A DNA stretch of 64,000 bases from Candidatus Moraniibacteriota bacterium (GTDB taxonomy: Bacteria > Patescibacteria > Paceibacteria > Moranbacterales > UBA2206): positions 1 through 64,000 of the forward strand of contig JAUSNP010000006.1 in NCBI GenBank assembly GCA_030645735.1, in the 5' to 3' direction. Positions 8,449 through 15,847 of this stretch are shown piece by piece (position 1 is the first letter of the stretch; each line of letters opens with the position of its first letter). The notes under the pieces are model-generated. The model saw only the letters and a list, made by a program, of their open reading frames with translations. It made no database searches and was not told the DNA's origin. A program made the position numbers and the translations under genes.

Positions 8449-9117
8449 ATGGAAAATAGATTTAATTGTCCGCATTGTAAGACTAAGATGGTGACTTATA
8501 AAGAAGAATCTTGTGAAATCCATGATTGGTCAGTAAAAAAAGAAGACGATACATCCGATCATTTTAGAGTATCTCACTTTTTATTGCGGTGCAATGGTTG
8601 CGATGATATTACATATATCAAAAGGGTTAGTAGCACGATTATGCATTATCAGTCTCGTCCAACCGAGAATGAGCTAATTTCACTTATGCAGTATCCAGCA
8701 GAGCGTGATTTCTTACCGGAGTACATCAATGGAAATATTAGAAAATTCTATTTAGAGGCAGTTGAAGCGTATAACTTTGGGTTATTAAATTCTGCATCAG
8801 CTATGTGTCGAAGGACTATATACGAAATTTGCGATAAGAAAAAAGTCGCCGGTAAAGATTATGGTGAAAAAATAAAAAATCTAGGACTGGATAAAAGGAT
8901 TACAGATCCGCTTCTTAATATTAAAAATATAGGTGATGATAGTTTACATGCAACTGGATGGAATGCAGATACGGTAAAAAAAGCTATCGATGCTCTAGGT
9001 TTAATAATCGACTTGATGTATGTAGCAGAAGAAAAAATAAAAGATTTTTCCAAACATTATACAAAAGAAAATAAAGCAAGAAAAATAGAACAGGAAGTGA
9101 AAGATAAATCCGAATAA
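8449..9117 (+). CDS. DUF4145-type HEPN-like protein with N-terminal zinc ribbon
   Basis: 222 residues. CPHCKTKM at the start and CNGCDD around residue 48 form a four-Cys zinc ribbon. Residues ~95-195 match DUF4145: FYLEAVEAYNFGLLNSASAMCRRTIYEICD, then INNIG-like NIKNIGDDSLHATG. DUF4145 proteins are helical, often found with restriction and defence genes; their action is not settled. It ends in a charged tail. Follows the 7768 gene after 21 bases and precedes cutA by 14 bases, so co-transcription with cutA is possible. Confidence 0.8.
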   Translation: MENRFNCPHCKTKMVTYKEESCEIHDWSVKKEDDTSDHFRVSHFLLRCNGCDDITYIKRVSSTIMHYQSRPTENELISLMQYPAERDFLPEYINGNIRKFYLEAVEAYNFGLLNSASAMCRRTIYEICDKKKVAGKDYGEKIKNLGLDKRITDPLLNIKNIGDDSLHATGWNADTVKKAIDALGLIIDLMYVAEEKIKDFSKHYTKENKARKIEQEVKDKSE

Positions 9118-9131
9118 TTTTTAGACATCAC

Positions 9132-9440
9132 ATGAAATTCATCATCATCTACATCACCCACAAAAACATGAGAGAAGCGAAGAAGGTCGCTTCTCATTTG
9201 CTGGGCAAAAGATTGATTGCTTGCGTGAACTATTTTCCAATTCAGAGTTCCTATTGGTGGAAAGGAAAAATTGAGAGCAACAAGGAAATCGTGACTCTGG
9301 TGAAAACCAAAAAAGCAAACTGGAAAAAAGTTCAAAACGAAGTCAAAAAAATCCACCCCTACGAAACGCCCTGCATAATGAAACTCGAAGTCGAAGCCGA
9401 TGTCGATTATGCCGAGTGGATAAACAAAGAAACTAAATAA
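9132..9440 (+). CDS. cutA: Divalent cation tolerance protein CutA
   Basis: 102 residues, the usual size of this trimeric ferredoxin-fold protein linked to copper tolerance. Conserved features: ITHKNMREAKKVASHLL at the start, LIACVNYFPIQSSYWWKG and HPYETPCIM. Cytoplasmic. A hairpin terminator follows directly. Confidence 0.93.
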   Translation: MKFIIIYITHKNMREAKKVASHLLGKRLIACVNYFPIQSSYWWKGKIESNKEIVTLVKTKKANWKKVQNEVKKIHPYETPCIMKLEVEADVDYAEWINKETK

Positions 9441-9453
9441 ATTTATATACCCT

Positions 9454-9480
9454 AAAAAGCCTTGTATGAAGGGCTTTTTT
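9454..9480 (+). terminator. Terminator after cutA
   Basis: AAAAAGCC and GGGCTTTTTT form a stem ending in a T run. Confidence 0.8.
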
Positions 9481-9489
9481 GTCATGGTC

Positions 9490-9518
9490 TTGACTTTTTG
9501 GCTAAAGTATGCTATTAT
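9490..9518 (+). promoter_or_regulatory. Promoter with structured leader
   Basis: TTGACT (9490-9495), 17 bases, TATTAT (9513-9518). The ~98-base leader to 9622 can form hairpins CCTAaACCC/GGGatTAGG (9529-9551) and CTTCCCA/TGGGAAG (about 9577-9598), so an RNA-level control is possible. Confidence 0.65.
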
Positions 9519-9622
9519 CAATAGAATTCCTAAAACCCGTATGGGATTAGGTCATCCGAAAGGATAAGAGTGCTATCTTCCCACACTATCTTGGGAAGGC
9601 TTATTACATGAGGAGGTGCTGT

Positions 9623-9919
9623 ATGGCGCCGAAAAAAAGAGAAGAAGTTTCAGCTGGTCCTGGTATATCGGACATTATGATGTCCCTTCACAGGAACGAG
9701 AGGGATCGCGTTCTGGTCGACTTCTATCTCGAAAATACCGATCAGATTTCACAGGCCTTGATTGATGGTATAAGATACATCGATCGATCGGCAAAGTTTG
9801 TTGAACTGAGTGGAAACCTGGTCTATATTCATGAAGATAGGAATGAATATCGCCCCCGTGTCCACTTTCGCATGCTGTATTCACTGCAGGGGCGAAAAGG
9901 CACAATAATTTACGATTAG
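9623..9919 (+). CDS. Hypothetical small protein
   Basis: 98 residues, no family recognised. ATG 9623 is chosen over 9608 because GAGGAGG sits seven bases before it. Predicted mixed helix/strand: helix around HRNERDRVLVDFYLENTDQI, then a beta segment ending in RKGTIIYD. No signal peptide or membrane segment. Solitary unit with its own promoter, folded leader and terminator. Confidence 0.75.
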   Translation: MAPKKREEVSAGPGISDIMMSLHRNERDRVLVDFYLENTDQISQALIDGIRYIDRSAKFVELSGNLVYIHEDRNEYRPRVHFRMLYSLQGRKGTIIYD

Positions 9920-9944
9920 GGCGCTAGCAGGAAAGTAGAAATTG

Positions 9945-9980
9945 GCGGGACACCGGAACATCGGATCCCGCTTTTGTTTT
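9945..9980 (+). terminator. Terminator
   Basis: GCGGGA and TCCCGC with an inner CCGGA/TCGG pairing, then CTTTTGTTTT. Confidence 0.75.
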
Positions 9981-9995
9981 GTAAAATTATTCAGC

Positions 9996-10053
9996 AAGAA
10001 CAACCCTCACCCGCTGGCAATCATCTGCGCAACAAATTTCATGCGCGCTTCAG
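9996..10053. repeat. Intergenic repeat R1, partial copy
   Basis: Shares the CAATCCTCACCTGCTGGCAA-type core and GCGCAACAAATTTCATGCGC with the copies at 11981 and 12781, but lacks the hairpin and -10 part. Confidence 0.8.
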
Positions 10054-10119
10054 TATGTTAGGCTCTGTAACGAAATAAGTTCATATAACCACATATAGAC
10101 ACAAGATAAATTAAAACAT

Positions 10120-10443
10120 ATGTCTGAAAAAATAATTCAATTATTTCCTAATGCACAGAAGAAGGATCCGGTGTCGACAAATTCGGAAAAGCTTGAAGGA
10201 AAAATTCAAGTTGAAGAAAGAAATGCAATCATTTTGCTGACACCAGAAAGATTCAATTTTATGTTGGCAGTAAAAAGAAGTAATCCATTTAGCATAAATT
10301 CTGATACATGCAGAAACGCCGTGGAGAATCTTAAGGGCACATCAAAGGTTGAAATAGCTGAAATGATAAATCTGGCTACCGAATTGGAAATTAAAAGAAA
10401 ACCAACCTACTTTACAACGGCATTTAATATGCTTTTGGAATAG
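10120..10443 (+). CDS. Hypothetical protein
   Basis: 107 residues, no family recognised. Starts MSEKIIQLFPNAQKK; helical, charged, no Cys, no membrane segment. AT-rich codon use like the backbone. No clear Shine-Dalgarno site before the ATG. It is sandwiched between two partial copies of repeat R1. Confidence 0.65.
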   Translation: MSEKIIQLFPNAQKKDPVSTNSEKLEGKIQVEERNAIILLTPERFNFMLAVKRSNPFSINSDTCRNAVENLKGTSKVEIAEMINLATELEIKRKPTYFTTAFNMLLE

Positions 10444-10456
10444 TTATCTAATTAAG

Positions 10457-10505
10457 GACAACCCTCAACTGCCGGCAATCAGCTGTGCAACAAACAAATC
10501 TGCGT
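10457..10505. repeat. Intergenic repeat R1, diverged partial copy
   Basis: ACAACCCTCAACTGCCGGCA then CAGCTGTGCAACAAA matches the first half of R1 with several changes. Confidence 0.6.
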
Positions 10506-10524
10506 AGGCGGGTTTTTTAATAAA

Positions 10525-10559
10525 TAAAAAAAGGTCACTGGCGGATGCCAAGTGACCTT
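10525..10559 (-). terminator. Terminator for the leftward gene
   Basis: AAGGTCACT/AGTGACCTT stem with a T run when read leftward. Confidence 0.8.
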
Positions 10560-10595
10560 GATGCTACTTTATACAGGTTTTTGTGGTGGTGTCGA

Positions 10596-11117
10596 CTATT
10601 TTTCCGACACTTTTACCACGGTGATTCCTCCGCCGAAAATCTTTTCCAGCGCGTTTGTGATGACAGACAGTGGAAGACCTTGTTTCTCCTTGGGAGCACA
10701 AAGAATGATTTGATTGTTTGCCCGAACTCTCCAGTTAGTGTAGTCGGATATTTCCTGTTCGCCGAAACGGGCTTGGACGGTGTCCCACATGATTTCATGC
10801 GCCGCATTTGCGCGAGTCGCATAAAGATTGTATTTTGCCAGGATGTCCGCAGGCACATCTGCAGGCCCCTGGTAAGCGGCCTGCATATCACCCAGGAGAT
10901 CTTCCGCTTTGCGCAGGTAACGGCGATAGATAAAGTGGATTGCCTTTTCAAGTCCATTCATTACCCCGAGGGGTTTGTCGCCAGGTTCCACAACGCTTGG
11001 CTCGTCAATTGATGAGTCATTCGCCATGGCAACAAAGATTTCCGCCAGCAACGAGCCTTTTGCAGCTACAATTGCCCGAGCTTGTTTTAATAGGTTGATG
11101 TCGTTGAGACTCTTCAT
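10596..11117 (-). CDS. Hypothetical protein, paralogue of the next gene
   Basis: 173 residues, cytoplasmic, helical. ATG with GAGGGG upstream. Residues 48-60 (KPLGVMNGLEKAI) and ANAAHEIMWDTVQARF near residue 110 align with LGEMTSFEKA and ADQAMGLMWSSIEERL in the divergent neighbour, so the two are paralogues of one unrecognised family. Acidic and Ala-rich, with codon use richer in GC than the backbone. Own terminator. Function unknown. Confidence 0.78.
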   Translation of the reverse strand: MKSLNDINLLKQARAIVAAKGSLLAEIFVAMANDSSIDEPSVVEPGDKPLGVMNGLEKAIHFIYRRYLRKAEDLLGDMQAAYQGPADVPADILAKYNLYATRANAAHEIMWDTVQARFGEQEISDYTNWRVRANNQIILCAPKEKQGLPLSVITNALEKIFGGGITVVKVSEK

Positions 11118-11231
11118 TGTCTACCCCTCTCAAATTGTATAGGTGCTTTTTAATTACATTATCAGGCCCAGTGCCCAATACATGATTTAAGCATATTTTA
11201 GAAAATTAGTCAAAGTAAGGATTTTTTGCAC

Positions 11232-11259
11232 TTGACTTTTTCAATGATATGTGTATAAT
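11232..11259 (+). promoter_or_regulatory. Promoter of the 11331 gene
   Basis: TTGACT (11232-11237), 16 bases, TATAAT (11254-11259). The 65-base leader ends with TAGGAGGGAACAGAAGG before the ATG. Confidence 0.7.
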
Positions 11260-11330
11260 ATAGAATCTGGCGCAGGAAGTGTCAGAGGGGTAGTATTTTT
11301 TACAATCAACTTTTAGGAGGGAACAGAAGG

Positions 11331-11891
11331 ATGAAGAAAAATGATAAACCTTCGGCAATGGAGTTAGAGCTCGACGGAACTTTGGTCGGGAGCATCCTGG
11401 CCTGCATGGCATCCGGCAAGTTTTCGGACTATGCCAAAGGCAAGAAGCTCGAAGATGGGCAGATGGTCTTGGGCGAAATGACTTCTTTTGAGAAAGCCTG
11501 CCTGACTGTAGCCGATGAAGCCAAAAGTAAGCACAATGGTCTCGTCAACGGCGGCATTCCGTCCCAGGATAAAAACATGATTCTGGAAGTCGGCTTTCTG
11601 TCTAAGAGGGCTGATCAGGCGATGGGTCTGATGTGGTCGTCAATAGAGGAGCGGCTGAATTCGGGAGATTTCCGTGGCGTTGGGTTAGCGGAGGGATTTC
11701 AAATCTTTGGCCTCAGTAAATCGGCATCCGGATGCGATGAATGTCCGATCAGCGATGGTTGCCCCAACGCTGGCGAATGTGATGGCGAACCCAATATCAT
11801 CCGGGTCAGAGCTGGCTCCATGGAAGGTGCTATGCTCGGCATTTTGCTGGCTGGACTTCCCGGTATGTCGCCAGGCTTTCCTCGCGGCTGA
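11331..11891 (+). CDS. Hypothetical protein with Cys-rich insert, paralogue of the divergent gene
   Basis: 186 residues. The first ~110 align with the 10596-11117 protein (FEKA, IMW/LMWSSIEERL). Residues ~130-155 carry CDECPISDGCPNAGEC, a five-Cys cluster the paralogue lacks and a likely metal or disulfide site. The C-terminus is hydrophobic, Gly/Met/Pro-rich (GAMLGILLAGLPGMSPGF). Strong AGGAGG. Divergent from its paralogue over a 213-base region with promoters for both. Not recognised. Confidence 0.75.
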   Translation: MKKNDKPSAMELELDGTLVGSILACMASGKFSDYAKGKKLEDGQMVLGEMTSFEKACLTVADEAKSKHNGLVNGGIPSQDKNMILEVGFLSKRADQAMGLMWSSIEERLNSGDFRGVGLAEGFQIFGLSKSASGCDECPISDGCPNAGECDGEPNIIRVRAGSMEGAMLGILLAGLPGMSPGFPRG

Positions 11892-11921
11892 TGTGAATGT
11901 GCCCCATCAAAATGGGTTATG

Positions 11922-11954
11922 GGGGTTGCTCGATGAGCGACCTCCATTTTTTTT
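11922..11954 (+). terminator. Terminator
   Basis: GGGGTTGCTC and GAGCGACCTCC pair with G-U wobbles, then ATTTTTTTT. Confidence 0.75.
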
Positions 11955-11980
11955 ATGCTAAAATAGATTCGCTTAGTAAT

Positions 11981-12105
11981 GACAATCCTCACCTGCTAGC
12001 AATCACCTGCGCAACAAATTTCATGCGCGCTTCAGTTTTGAAAACAGAAAAACATTCTCATATTCTCAAGAATGTCAGAATGTCGATATGAAGTGTGCTA
12101 GAATA
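11981..12105 (+). repeat. Intergenic repeat R1, full copy with hairpin and -10 box
   Basis: Contains the R1 core, then a 32-base hairpin (12052-12083) built from ACATTCT units and their complements, and ends in TGTGCTAGAAT with an extended -10 at 12099-12104. The TVP38-family gene starts 16 bases later, so the repeat appears to supply its promoter. Confidence 0.8.
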
Positions 12106-12119
12106 ATAAGGGGTAAGTA

Positions 12120-12767
12120 ATGAATATGAAAAATATTAAATTTATTTGGTATGCACTAACATTTATTCCGATTATTTTATTAATTCTGGGATATATTTTT
12201 CCATCCCAATTTTTTGGGAGTCAGGAATCGATAAGGGATTTTGTCAATCAGTTTGGTATATTTTCTCCGGTTGCTTTTATTTTGATACAAATTACGCAAG
12301 TTATTATTACTCCTTTTAGTCATTATGCCGTATCTATCGCAGGAGGATTTATTTTTGGAACATGGTACGGGTTTGTTTATAATTGGATTGGTAGAGTCGT
12401 TGGAACAGCAATAGCTTTTTATTTGGGGCGTTATCTAGGAAGAAGGATAATTAAACATGTAGTGAAAGAAGAAACTATTGAAAAATATGATTATTACTTT
12501 GATAAAGGAAAATTATTATTATTCTTGGCATATTTCCTGCCGTTATTTCCAGATGACGAACTTTCTTATTTGGCAGGTTTCTCAGCTATGAGTCCAAAGG
12601 TATTCCTGCCTCTAATGGCAATTGGACATGTTAGTGGGAGTCTGTCCTTGGCATATTTAGGAAATGGAATCCAGTCAGCCAGGGACCCAATGTTTATTTT
12701 TCTTTCTTTGATAACTCTGATTGGTGGCATGCTGTTTGTTCGGCGATATAAAAAATTACATAAATAG
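12120..12767 (+). CDS. TVP38/TMEM64 (DedA/VTT-fold) membrane protein
   Basis: 215 residues with about five membrane segments. The VTT signature region is present: SIAGGFIFGTWYGFVYNWIG, then ATAFYLGRYLGRR, and the conserved FPDDELSYLAGFSAMS near residue 145, which matches the TVP38 group (ionisable residues in a re-entrant loop). Such proteins are linked to lipid scrambling and undecaprenyl phosphate recycling in the cytoplasmic membrane. AAGGGG precedes the ATG. Flanked by full copies of repeat R1. Confidence 0.88.
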   Translation: MNMKNIKFIWYALTFIPIILLILGYIFPSQFFGSQESIRDFVNQFGIFSPVAFILIQITQVIITPFSHYAVSIAGGFIFGTWYGFVYNWIGRVVGTAIAFYLGRYLGRRIIKHVVKEETIEKYDYYFDKGKLLLFLAYFLPLFPDDELSYLAGFSAMSPKVFLPLMAIGHVSGSLSLAYLGNGIQSARDPMFIFLSLITLIGGMLFVRRYKKLHK

Positions 12768-12780
12768 AAATGTTCGTAGC

Positions 12781-12910
12781 GAGAACAATCCTCACCTGCT
12801 GGCAATCATCCACGCAACAAATTTCATGCGCGCTTCAGTTTTGAAAACAGAAAAAACATTCTCACATTCTCAAGAATGTCAGAATGTCGATGTGAAGTGT
12901 GCTAGAATAG
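12781..12910 (+). repeat. Intergenic repeat R1, full copy with hairpin and -10 box
   Basis: Nearly identical to the copy at 11981: hairpin at 12856-12887, TAGAAT at 12903-12908 with TGTGC before it. It precedes the Nudix gene by 36 bases. Confidence 0.8.
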
Positions 12911-12945
12911 CTAAGTAATTAATTCATGAATTAAATATGTAATTT

Positions 12946-13488
12946 ATGGACGAAGAACTCTTAGATATTGTTGATGAAAATAATGAGTTGACTGGCGAAA
13001 GCGTTTTGCGGAGCAAGGTTCACGCTGAGGGTCTTTGGCATCGAACGATTCATATCTCTGTTTTTCGAAAAAGAGAAAATCAGCTTGAATTTTTGGTTCA
13101 TCTGCGATCAAAATTCAAAGATTTTCATGCCAATCAATGGGGCACAAGCGTTGGCGGACATATAAAATCTGGTGATAGTTTTGAAGAAGCTGTGAAAGCT
13201 GAATTGTGGGAAGAGATTGGGCTGAAAGTTGATTTTGCAAAACTTATCGGCGGTTATTGGCGCAAGAGAGACAAGAATCCTGATCGTGAATTTACAAAAA
13301 ATTATTGCTTTGAATTTGATGGCGATTTGGCAGATCTGACTTTCAATGATGGGGAAGTGCAAGAAGCAAAATGGATGAATGTGGCGGAGATTCAAAATTC
13401 TTTGCAGAAAAATCCAGAAATCTGGGCTGGCACCGGTGCTGGTCTTGTGGGCGTGTTGAATTTTTTGAAAGAAAATCATGAAATTTAA
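12946..13488 (+). CDS. Nudix hydrolase of the IPP-isomerase-like group
   Basis: 180 residues. N-terminus LLDIVDENNELTG, then LWHRTIHISVF, the layout of YfcD/IPP-isomerase-like Nudix proteins. The Nudix box reads GHIKSGDSFEEAVKAELWEE: the first Glu is Asp and the usual Arg before the ELWEE core is Ala, while the metal-binding Glu pair remains. Substrate unknown. The stop overlaps the next gene's start by 11 bases, so the two are translationally coupled. Confidence 0.88.
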   Translation: MDEELLDIVDENNELTGESVLRSKVHAEGLWHRTIHISVFRKRENQLEFLVHLRSKFKDFHANQWGTSVGGHIKSGDSFEEAVKAELWEEIGLKVDFAKLIGGYWRKRDKNPDREFTKNYCFEFDGDLADLTFNDGEVQEAKWMNVAEIQNSLQKNPEIWAGTGAGLVGVLNFLKENHEI

Positions 13489-13771
13489 AAACGACAATTT
13501 CAAAAGAAAAAGAGGCGGGTATAGTCGGCTGTTGGAAATTTCTTGCGAGAAATGTGGCGAGGTTCTTTGTCGCTATCAAAAAGATGGACCTGGCAATTTA
13601 CGACGCATGTATCATGACAGAATTTCTGATCCCGCAGTTTCAATTTCCAAGAAAAGCTTGGAATGCTCGCAAGGTCATTTGTTGGGAGTTGAAATAATCT
13701 ACGCCAAAGAAAATCGTCCAGCCTTTCGTTTGATTGCGGATGCGGTGAAAAAGAAGATTATTAAAGTATAA
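13478..13771 (+). CDS. Small zinc-ribbon-like hypothetical protein
   Basis: 97 residues, basic. CEKCGEVLCRYQKDG (residues ~23-37) and LECSQGHLLGVEI (~61-73) provide three or four Cys/His ligands for one metal. Overlaps the Nudix gene by 11 bases, which suggests a linked role. No family recognised; RNA or DNA binding is a guess from charge. Confidence 0.75.
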   Translation: MKFKNDNFKRKRGGYSRLLEISCEKCGEVLCRYQKDGPGNLRRMYHDRISDPAVSISKKSLECSQGHLLGVEIIYAKENRPAFRLIADAVKKKIIKV

Positions 13772-13780
13772 GTTTTTAAA

Positions 13781-13816
13781 ATAAAAACGAGAGCCTGCGA
13801 TGTTGTCGCGAGACTC
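13781..13816 (-). terminator. Terminator for the leftward small gene
   Basis: GAGCCTGCGA and TCGCGAGACTC pair with one bulge; reading leftward a TTTTTATTTT run follows. Confidence 0.65.
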
Positions 13817-13846
13817 CCTGTGTGGGTGTGGCGATTCAGTATGGTT

Positions 13847-14011
13847 TCAACTGATGCCAGGTGGGAATGGTTCTCTGTTGAGATCAGACGGACTAGTCGG
13901 GCCCCCATTGGCCTGCATGACCAAATCGAAAGCCAATTTTGAAGCTGCGGGATCAAGAGCGATACCTTCTTCTTCAACAGCGTCAGTGGGTGGTTGTTTC
14001 GTCTCAGTCAT
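13847..14011 (-). CDS. Small acidic hypothetical protein
   Basis: 54 residues starting MTETKQPPTDAVEEEG. The start is set by AAGGAG eight bases upstream; the longer frame to 14122 begins upstream of the promoter and is not used. A TTGACA-17-CATAAT promoter and a terminator frame the gene. Pro-rich ends, short central helix. No family recognised. Confidence 0.65.
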   Translation of the reverse strand: MTETKQPPTDAVEEEGIALDPAASKLAFDLVMQANGGPTSPSDLNREPFPPGIS

Positions 14012-14065
14012 TGCAGGTCTCCTTGGGTAAAAGAAATGTAGCCACATTCGCCTTTGACTGAGGTT

Positions 14066-14094
14066 ATTATGTGACACGAGAATAATTTTGTCAA
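14066..14094 (-). promoter_or_regulatory. Leftward promoter of the 13847 gene
   Basis: On the minus strand TTGACA (14094-14089), 17 bases, CATAAT (14071-14066). Confidence 0.7.
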
Positions 14095-14238
14095 AGGCAA
14101 TTGATTTGCAAATTCCCCTCAAAATTGCTACGATAAAATACTTTACAAGTTAAAGTAGTTTTTGGTTTTTTGACAACAGAAGAGTGTCTCAAAATTTTGA
14201 GATGAAATATAAATCCTAGGCATACAAAGGAGGCGGTC

Positions 14239-14685
14239 ATGTTCAAGAAAGTCGCAGTTATTTCGGTGGTGGTGCTCTTAGCTGCATCACATGTTTCCGG
14301 CATGCTTTGGGAAGTTGGCCAGATATTGGCTTCGATGTTGGAGGGGTTATCACCTTATGTTATCTCTCTGGTGATCGCCATTGCGGGTCTCAGTTGGGTT
14401 ATTTTCCTCAGGACGCTAGAGGGCGTTGCAGGGAGTGCGCAGATGGAGTCTAATTCAGAAGGAGTAGAGTTGCAAAAAGGTTTATGTGGCCTTGTGGAAA
14501 CCAATCAATGTATTGTGGGCTACAATGATCTTATCTCCCAGAAGGATATTATTGCAGAGGGAGACGAGTATCGTGAGAATGGCTCATGGTATAAAATTAC
14601 CACGGGCAATCGCCTCATAGGGATGACTTACGGTGGTCTCATAAAAATGCGACGGCCAATAAGGGATTGCGGGGACTGTATGTAG
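14239..14685 (+). CDS. Hypothetical membrane protein
   Basis: 148 residues. AAAGGAGGCGGTC before the ATG. Two hydrophobic helices at residues ~4-24 and ~38-58, then an extracytoplasmic or cytoplasmic domain with four Cys (GLCGLV, NQCIVG, RDCGDC) and a beta-strand pattern (GDEYRENGSWYKITTGNRLIG) like small OB or SH3-like folds. NfeD-like proteins share this design, but I cannot assign it. Solitary, with its own terminator. Confidence 0.75.
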   Translation: MFKKVAVISVVVLLAASHVSGMLWEVGQILASMLEGLSPYVISLVIAIAGLSWVIFLRTLEGVAGSAQMESNSEGVELQKGLCGLVETNQCIVGYNDLISQKDIIAEGDEYRENGSWYKITTGNRLIGMTYGGLIKMRRPIRDCGDCM

Positions 14686-14715
14686 GCAATACAATATCTC
14701 GCTTTGATTGTTCAA

Positions 14716-14752
14716 GCGGGCGGAACTCCATTGGAGGCCCGCTCGTTTTTAT
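14716..14752 (+). terminator. Terminator
   Basis: GCGGGC/GCCCGC stem with inner CTCCA/TTGGAG, then CGTTTTTATTT. Confidence 0.8.
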
Positions 14753-14781
14753 TTGACAAAAACCAATTTTGGGTGTATAAA
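14753..14781 (+). promoter_or_regulatory. Promoter of the 14858 gene
   Basis: TTGACA (14753-14758), 17 bases, TATAAA (14776-14781). The leader to 14857 contains CACCAATTGGTG and CCCGATTTAGGG hairpins and an AAGGAG site. Confidence 0.75.
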
Positions 14782-14857
14782 TAGTGGTCACCAATTGGTG
14801 GGCAACTTAACAACTGAAACCCGATTTAGGGCAAAAACCAACAAGGAGAAAGCTACA

Positions 14858-15682
14858 ATGCTTCAAGAAGTGCGAGATCTTTTGAGAAAGGCTAAATACG
14901 GTGGAATACTGGTAAGATTTATCAGCGGTATTTTTAAACCAGATTCTGACTATCGATATAACAAAGTCAGGGCGGCAGTCAAGTATTTGAGTACTTTTGA
15001 GGAGAAAGATGCCGAGTACTCAAGAGCTGTTGCCCTCATCTTGATTCGTCGTTCACGAGTTAAAGATCACGAGATCATTATTGCGGCGCTACTCCATCGA
15101 GTCATGAAGAATGCATCTACACAAGCCATCCAATCATTAGAAGATGAGTTCGGATATCGGACGGCTAGGCTAGTTAAGTGTTTTTCGACTGGCAAGCACA
15201 AAAATTTTCTGTGCGAGTTTCTCATGATCAAAATAGCAGGCTACGTGTATGAGCTGATGACAGCCAAAACACGAAATCCGCAATTAGTTAAGAAAGCTAG
15301 GAAACTCATTTTCCTTGCAGAAAAGCATCGTATCCTCATTCATGAGTTGGAGGCTGCCATTGATAGCTGTGGGAGGGGTATTCCTGTACATCCGCCCAAG
15401 AAGACAACTGTCTTGAGGGGCAAGGGTGTTGAGATGAGGGTTGACACCAGTAGGGCGATTTCTAAAATCAGAATTGTCGACGGTCAATCCTTACTATTAA
15501 CAAATGCTTTTAACGGTCAGCCAGTCAATGTTGCGATTGCACGTGATCATGAGATCGAGCGCATTGACAATCCGCAGGGTAGCGAAGAACCTTGGTTGGT
15601 AATCTCTGGAACTCAAATAGGCAATACGGAGAGCTCCTTTCGTAAAAAATGCCTAGAGCAAGGCATTGAGATGTTGGGGTGA
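14858..15682 (+). CDS. RelA/SpoT-like degenerate HD-domain protein
   Basis: 274 residues from ATG 14858 (AAGGAG upstream; the frame to 14708 lies in the terminator and promoter). Residues ~40-125 follow the helical pattern of the RelA/SpoT hydrolase domain: SRAVALILIRRSRVKDHEII, AALLHRVMKNAST, EDEFGYRTARLVKCFS. In active enzymes the AALLHDVVEDT segment holds the catalytic HD and ED; here they are HR and KN, so ppGpp hydrolysis is unlikely. Residues ~190-274 are beta-rich and unrecognised. No synthetase or TGS domain. Confidence 0.65.
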   Translation: MLQEVRDLLRKAKYGGILVRFISGIFKPDSDYRYNKVRAAVKYLSTFEEKDAEYSRAVALILIRRSRVKDHEIIIAALLHRVMKNASTQAIQSLEDEFGYRTARLVKCFSTGKHKNFLCEFLMIKIAGYVYELMTAKTRNPQLVKKARKLIFLAEKHRILIHELEAAIDSCGRGIPVHPPKKTTVLRGKGVEMRVDTSRAISKIRIVDGQSLLLTNAFNGQPVNVAIARDHEIERIDNPQGSEEPWLVISGTQIGNTESSFRKKCLEQGIEMLG

Positions 15683-15700
15683 AGCTACCTCAATATCAAA

Positions 15701-15740
15701 AAAGGCCGGGACGCAGAAAATGCGCGTTCCGGCCTTTTGT
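15701..15740 (+). terminator. Terminator
   Basis: AAAGGCCGGGACGC pairs with GCGCGTTCCGGCCTTTT. Confidence 0.85.
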
Positions 15741-15746
15741 TTTTGT

Positions 15747-15775
15747 TTGACAAATGCGCCAAATTTGAATATCAT
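15747..15775 (+). promoter_or_regulatory. Promoter of the 15848 gene
   Basis: TTGACA (15747-15752), 17 bases, TATCAT (15770-15775), directly after the previous T run. Confidence 0.7.
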
Positions 15776-15847
15776 GTTATCTGGTAATGGATAGTTTTTT
15801 CAAAAAAAATGCCCAAAATGGGCTAAAATTTAGGGGAGGAACTGAGT

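Noticed and set aside
13800..14030. Rightward frame of 76 codons.
   Set aside because: The opposite strand has a promoter, AAGGAG, start and terminator in the right order, so the leftward 54-residue gene is preferred.
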